This document shows, one piece after another, positions 22,889 to 24,482 of a stretch of DNA of 24,482 nucleotides (within the stretch, counting starts at the first letter, position 1; each line of letters opens with the position of its first letter). Origin of the DNA: Methanoregula sp. (lineage in GTDB: Archaea > Halobacteriota > Methanomicrobia > Methanomicrobiales > Methanospirillaceae); NCBI GenBank assembly GCA_028711405.1, contig JAQTSH010000004.1:1-24482 (forward strand), written 5' to 3'. A model generated the notes under the pieces. It was not told where the DNA came from. It did no database searches and saw only the letters and a program-made list of their open reading frames with translations. The position numbers were made by a program, and so were the translations under genes.

Positions 22889-23542
22889 ATGACGACTTTT
22901 TCCCAGAGTTTTGGCAGGGCAAAGAAACAATTCTCTCAATTTCTCGCCCGGTTTTTCAAGAAGAAACGGACCCGGATTGGTATCTATGGACCCCCCAATG
23001 CGGGTAAGACAACGCTTGCAAACCGGATCGCCCGTGACTGGACGGGCGATGCGGTCGGTCCCGTGAGCGAGATCCCGCACGAGACCCGACGTGCGAGAAA
23101 AAAGGAAAATGTCGTGATCTCGGGTGCGAACGGGAGCACAATCACGATTGATATCGTTGATACACCGGGCGTCACCACCAAGATCGACTACCACGAGTTT
23201 CTCGAGTACGGGATGGAGAAGGACGAGGCGATCATCCGTGCCCGTGAAGCTACCGAGGGTGTCGCTGAGGCGATGCACTGGCTGCGCGAGGATATCAACG
23301 GTGTGGTGTATATGCTGGACTCGACCCTTGATCCGTTCATGCAGGTGAATATCATGATGATCGGGATCATTGAGAGCCGCAACCTCCCGGTGATCATTGT
23401 TGCAAACAAGATTGATCTTCCTGATGCGCTCCCTGCCCGGATAAGGAGCGCCTTTCCCCAGCACCCGGTGGTTGCGATCTCCGGTCTGGAAGGCAGGAAC
23501 ACAGAAGAGCTGTACGAGATGATGATCGACAACTTCGCATAA
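22889..23542 (+). CDS. Era-like GTP-binding protein
   Basis: This archaeal P-loop GTPase of the TrmE-Era-EngA class has 217 residues. A basic N-terminal stretch (FFKKKRTRIG) precedes G1 GPPNAGKT at 34-41. G3 is DTPG at 91-94, G4 NKID at 173-176 and G5 ISGLEG at 197-202. No KH domain follows, unlike bacterial Era, so the target is not simply inferred to be rRNA. AGGTG sits 5 nt before the ATG. It is divergent from the CBS array and followed 12 nt later by a zinc-ribbon gene, a pairing seen widely in archaea. Confidence 0.9.
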   Translation: MTTFSQSFGRAKKQFSQFLARFFKKKRTRIGIYGPPNAGKTTLANRIARDWTGDAVGPVSEIPHETRRARKKENVVISGANGSTITIDIVDTPGVTTKIDYHEFLEYGMEKDEAIIRAREATEGVAEAMHWLREDINGVVYMLDSTLDPFMQVNIMMIGIIESRNLPVIIVANKIDLPDALPARIRSAFPQHPVVAISGLEGRNTEELYEMMIDNFA

Positions 23543-23554
23543 GTGAGGGGTACG

Positions 23555-23950
23555 ATGCCACACAAGTGTACGAAATGCGGCAGGGAGTATCCCGATGGCT
23601 CAACCGAGATCCTAAAGGGGTGCGGGAGTTGCGGCGGGAAGAAGTTCATCTATATCAAGGATGCAGAGATCCACAAAGACGTACTCGAAGAGAAGTCGAT
23701 TGAAGAGATTGCGCTCGAATCGAAGGAAGATGTGCTCGAGGTCACGGGATCATCCCCCAAAAAAGAAGTGGAGATGTTCGACCGGGTCGAGACAATCCGG
23801 ATTGTCGCGCCCGGTTCCTATGAACTCAATATCGAGAAGATGGCAAAGAGCGATGAGCGGATCGTCAGCGTGGGTACGGAAGGCAACTATCTCATCGACA
23901 TCATGTCCATGGCAACAGATCCAAAGAAGAAGCGGGCAAAGAAGTTTTAA
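23555..23950 (+). CDS. Zinc-ribbon protein, OapC/ArvC-type
   Basis: This 131-aa protein has an N-terminal zinc ribbon, CTKC (C5, C8) and CGSC (C23, C26). A conserved C-terminal region follows (ETIRIVAPGSYELNIEKM, EGNYLIDIMSM), ending in a Lys-rich tail (PKKKRAKKF). From memory this matches archaeal proteins named OapC/ArvC, which were linked to Orc1/Cdc6 by gene context. No biochemical role is known to me. GAGGGG lies before the ATG; a GTG at 23543 is an alternative start. It forms a two-gene unit with the GTPase. Confidence 0.8.
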   Translation: MPHKCTKCGREYPDGSTEILKGCGSCGGKKFIYIKDAEIHKDVLEEKSIEEIALESKEDVLEVTGSSPKKEVEMFDRVETIRIVAPGSYELNIEKMAKSDERIVSVGTEGNYLIDIMSMATDPKKKRAKKF

Positions 23951-24482
23951 GAGCCGCACTCGTTCCCGCAGCCCGTCCATTCAGGGAGTTCTATCCCTCG
24001 TGATCCTGTCACCATGACCATTATGGACAAGATACCCGGTTTTGTCTTGTGAACTGTGCATTTTGCATGTATTATATATTTTCGTGCAGGTTTTTTTGCG
24101 ATTCGGTCCAAGGATGACCCCTTCGGATTGGACAGGATCCGTAAGCGAGAGATGGTAATGATGGGTTGTAAGCACGAGCTGCGGCACCACTCCAGAAAAC
24201 AGGATGGGAACGATATCCCATCGTCTGCAAAATGGATATCCGTATCTCCCTGCCCGGAAGATAGCACCATAAAAAATCCACCACTATCCCAAACCCTTTT
24301 TCCCGAAGGATCCAACCTACCTGTCAATAGCCGGATTGATTTTCCTTGGTTCCATACATATCCGCCAACGGCGTATCCCGGAAAGCCACTGGTGCGGGCA
24401 TGAGCACCCATGTGCCTGACACGGGGTCGTTTCATGGGGGCGTCCTGCGGACCTGTGCCTGCCACCTGATCCGGATCGCTAT
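23951..24482. other. 3' region with no supported gene
   Basis: It follows the zinc-ribbon gene to the window edge. Long open frames exist on both strands (for example minus 23947-24465), but they lack ribosome binding sites and recognisable motifs, and the minus one overlaps the end of the zinc-ribbon gene. Visible elements are an AT-rich TATA-like stretch at 24068-24082, a T7 tract at 24091-24097, a 7-bp hairpin GATGGGA/TCCCATC at about 24204-24223, and a GTCCAA/TTGGAC inverted pair at about 24106-24133. I found no origin recognition box that I could name. Confidence 0.5.
24091..24097 (+). terminator. T7 tract downstream of the GTPase/zinc-ribbon unit
   Basis: Seven T residues on the plus strand lie about 140 nt past the zinc-ribbon stop codon, the first long oligo-T downstream of it. 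It could terminate that unit. Confidence 0.35.

Noticed and set aside
23947..24465. 172-codon minus-strand open frame at the right end
   Set aside because: It overlaps the zinc-ribbon gene end, has no ribosome binding site, and its composition does not look like the proteins around it.
23951..24482. Archaeal SRP RNA or RNase P RNA
   Set aside because: I looked for the conserved SRP tetraloop-asymmetric loop region and the RNase P core motifs and did not find them.

Overview
The window comes from a methanogenic euryarchaeon, most likely of the order Methanomicrobiales. That is an inference from gene order and protein families, because no 16S rRNA or methanogenesis gene is present. Evidence for it: archaeal RNA polymerase subunits D, N and K embedded in a ribosomal operon, a two-cluster ferredoxin domain in RpoD, a mevalonate-type isoprenoid cluster with isopentenyl phosphate kinase, an archaeal RNase J, tRNA genes without an encoded CCA, and strong GGAGGTGA ribosome binding sites with some TTG starts.

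Layout. 1-524 is AT-rich and has no convincing gene. 525-14414, all on the minus strand, is one long information-processing and isoprenoid superoperon. Read in the direction of transcription it is tRNA-Ser(GCU), rps13, rps4, rps11, rpoD, rpl18e, rpl13, rps9, rpoN, tRNA-Pro(CGG), rpoK, eno, rps2, then MEMO-family protein, mevalonate kinase, isopentenyl phosphate kinase, type 2 IPP isomerase, then RNase J, GGPP-type prenyl synthase and glutamyl-tRNA synthetase. It is probably cut into at least three transcription units: a T7 tract and TATA-like box lie between rps2 and MEMO, and a tandemly duplicated 109-bp double-hairpin unit lies between the isomerase and RNase J. 14616-15380 encodes an RNase III that lacks one canonical metal-binding Asp. 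15736-16608 is a solitary plus-strand LCM-family methyltransferase.

16609-18659 is an accessory, plastic stretch: a VapBC toxin-antitoxin pair, then about 750 bp of very GC-rich, C/G-run-laden, non-coding repeats including a ~90-bp inverted repeat, then a 136-bp AT-rich MITE-like element with 18-bp imperfect terminal inverted repeats.

18660-22639 is the most unusual gene block: five consecutive minus-strand genes that consist almost entirely of CBS domains (18 motifs by my count). The first gene carries a C-terminal Cys4 zinc-knuckle-like tail. No catalytic or transport domain is attached to any of them. 22889-23950 is a divergent plus-strand pair, an Era-like GTPase and a zinc-ribbon protein of the OapC/ArvC type. 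23951-24482 has no convincing gene.

How the genes work together. The superoperon couples ribosome and polymerase assembly to glycolysis (eno) and to archaeal lipid precursor synthesis (mevalonate to mevalonate-5-phosphate, isopentenyl phosphate to IPP, IPP to DMAPP, and on to GGPP). The CBS block looks like a multi-component nucleotide-sensing assembly of unknown output.
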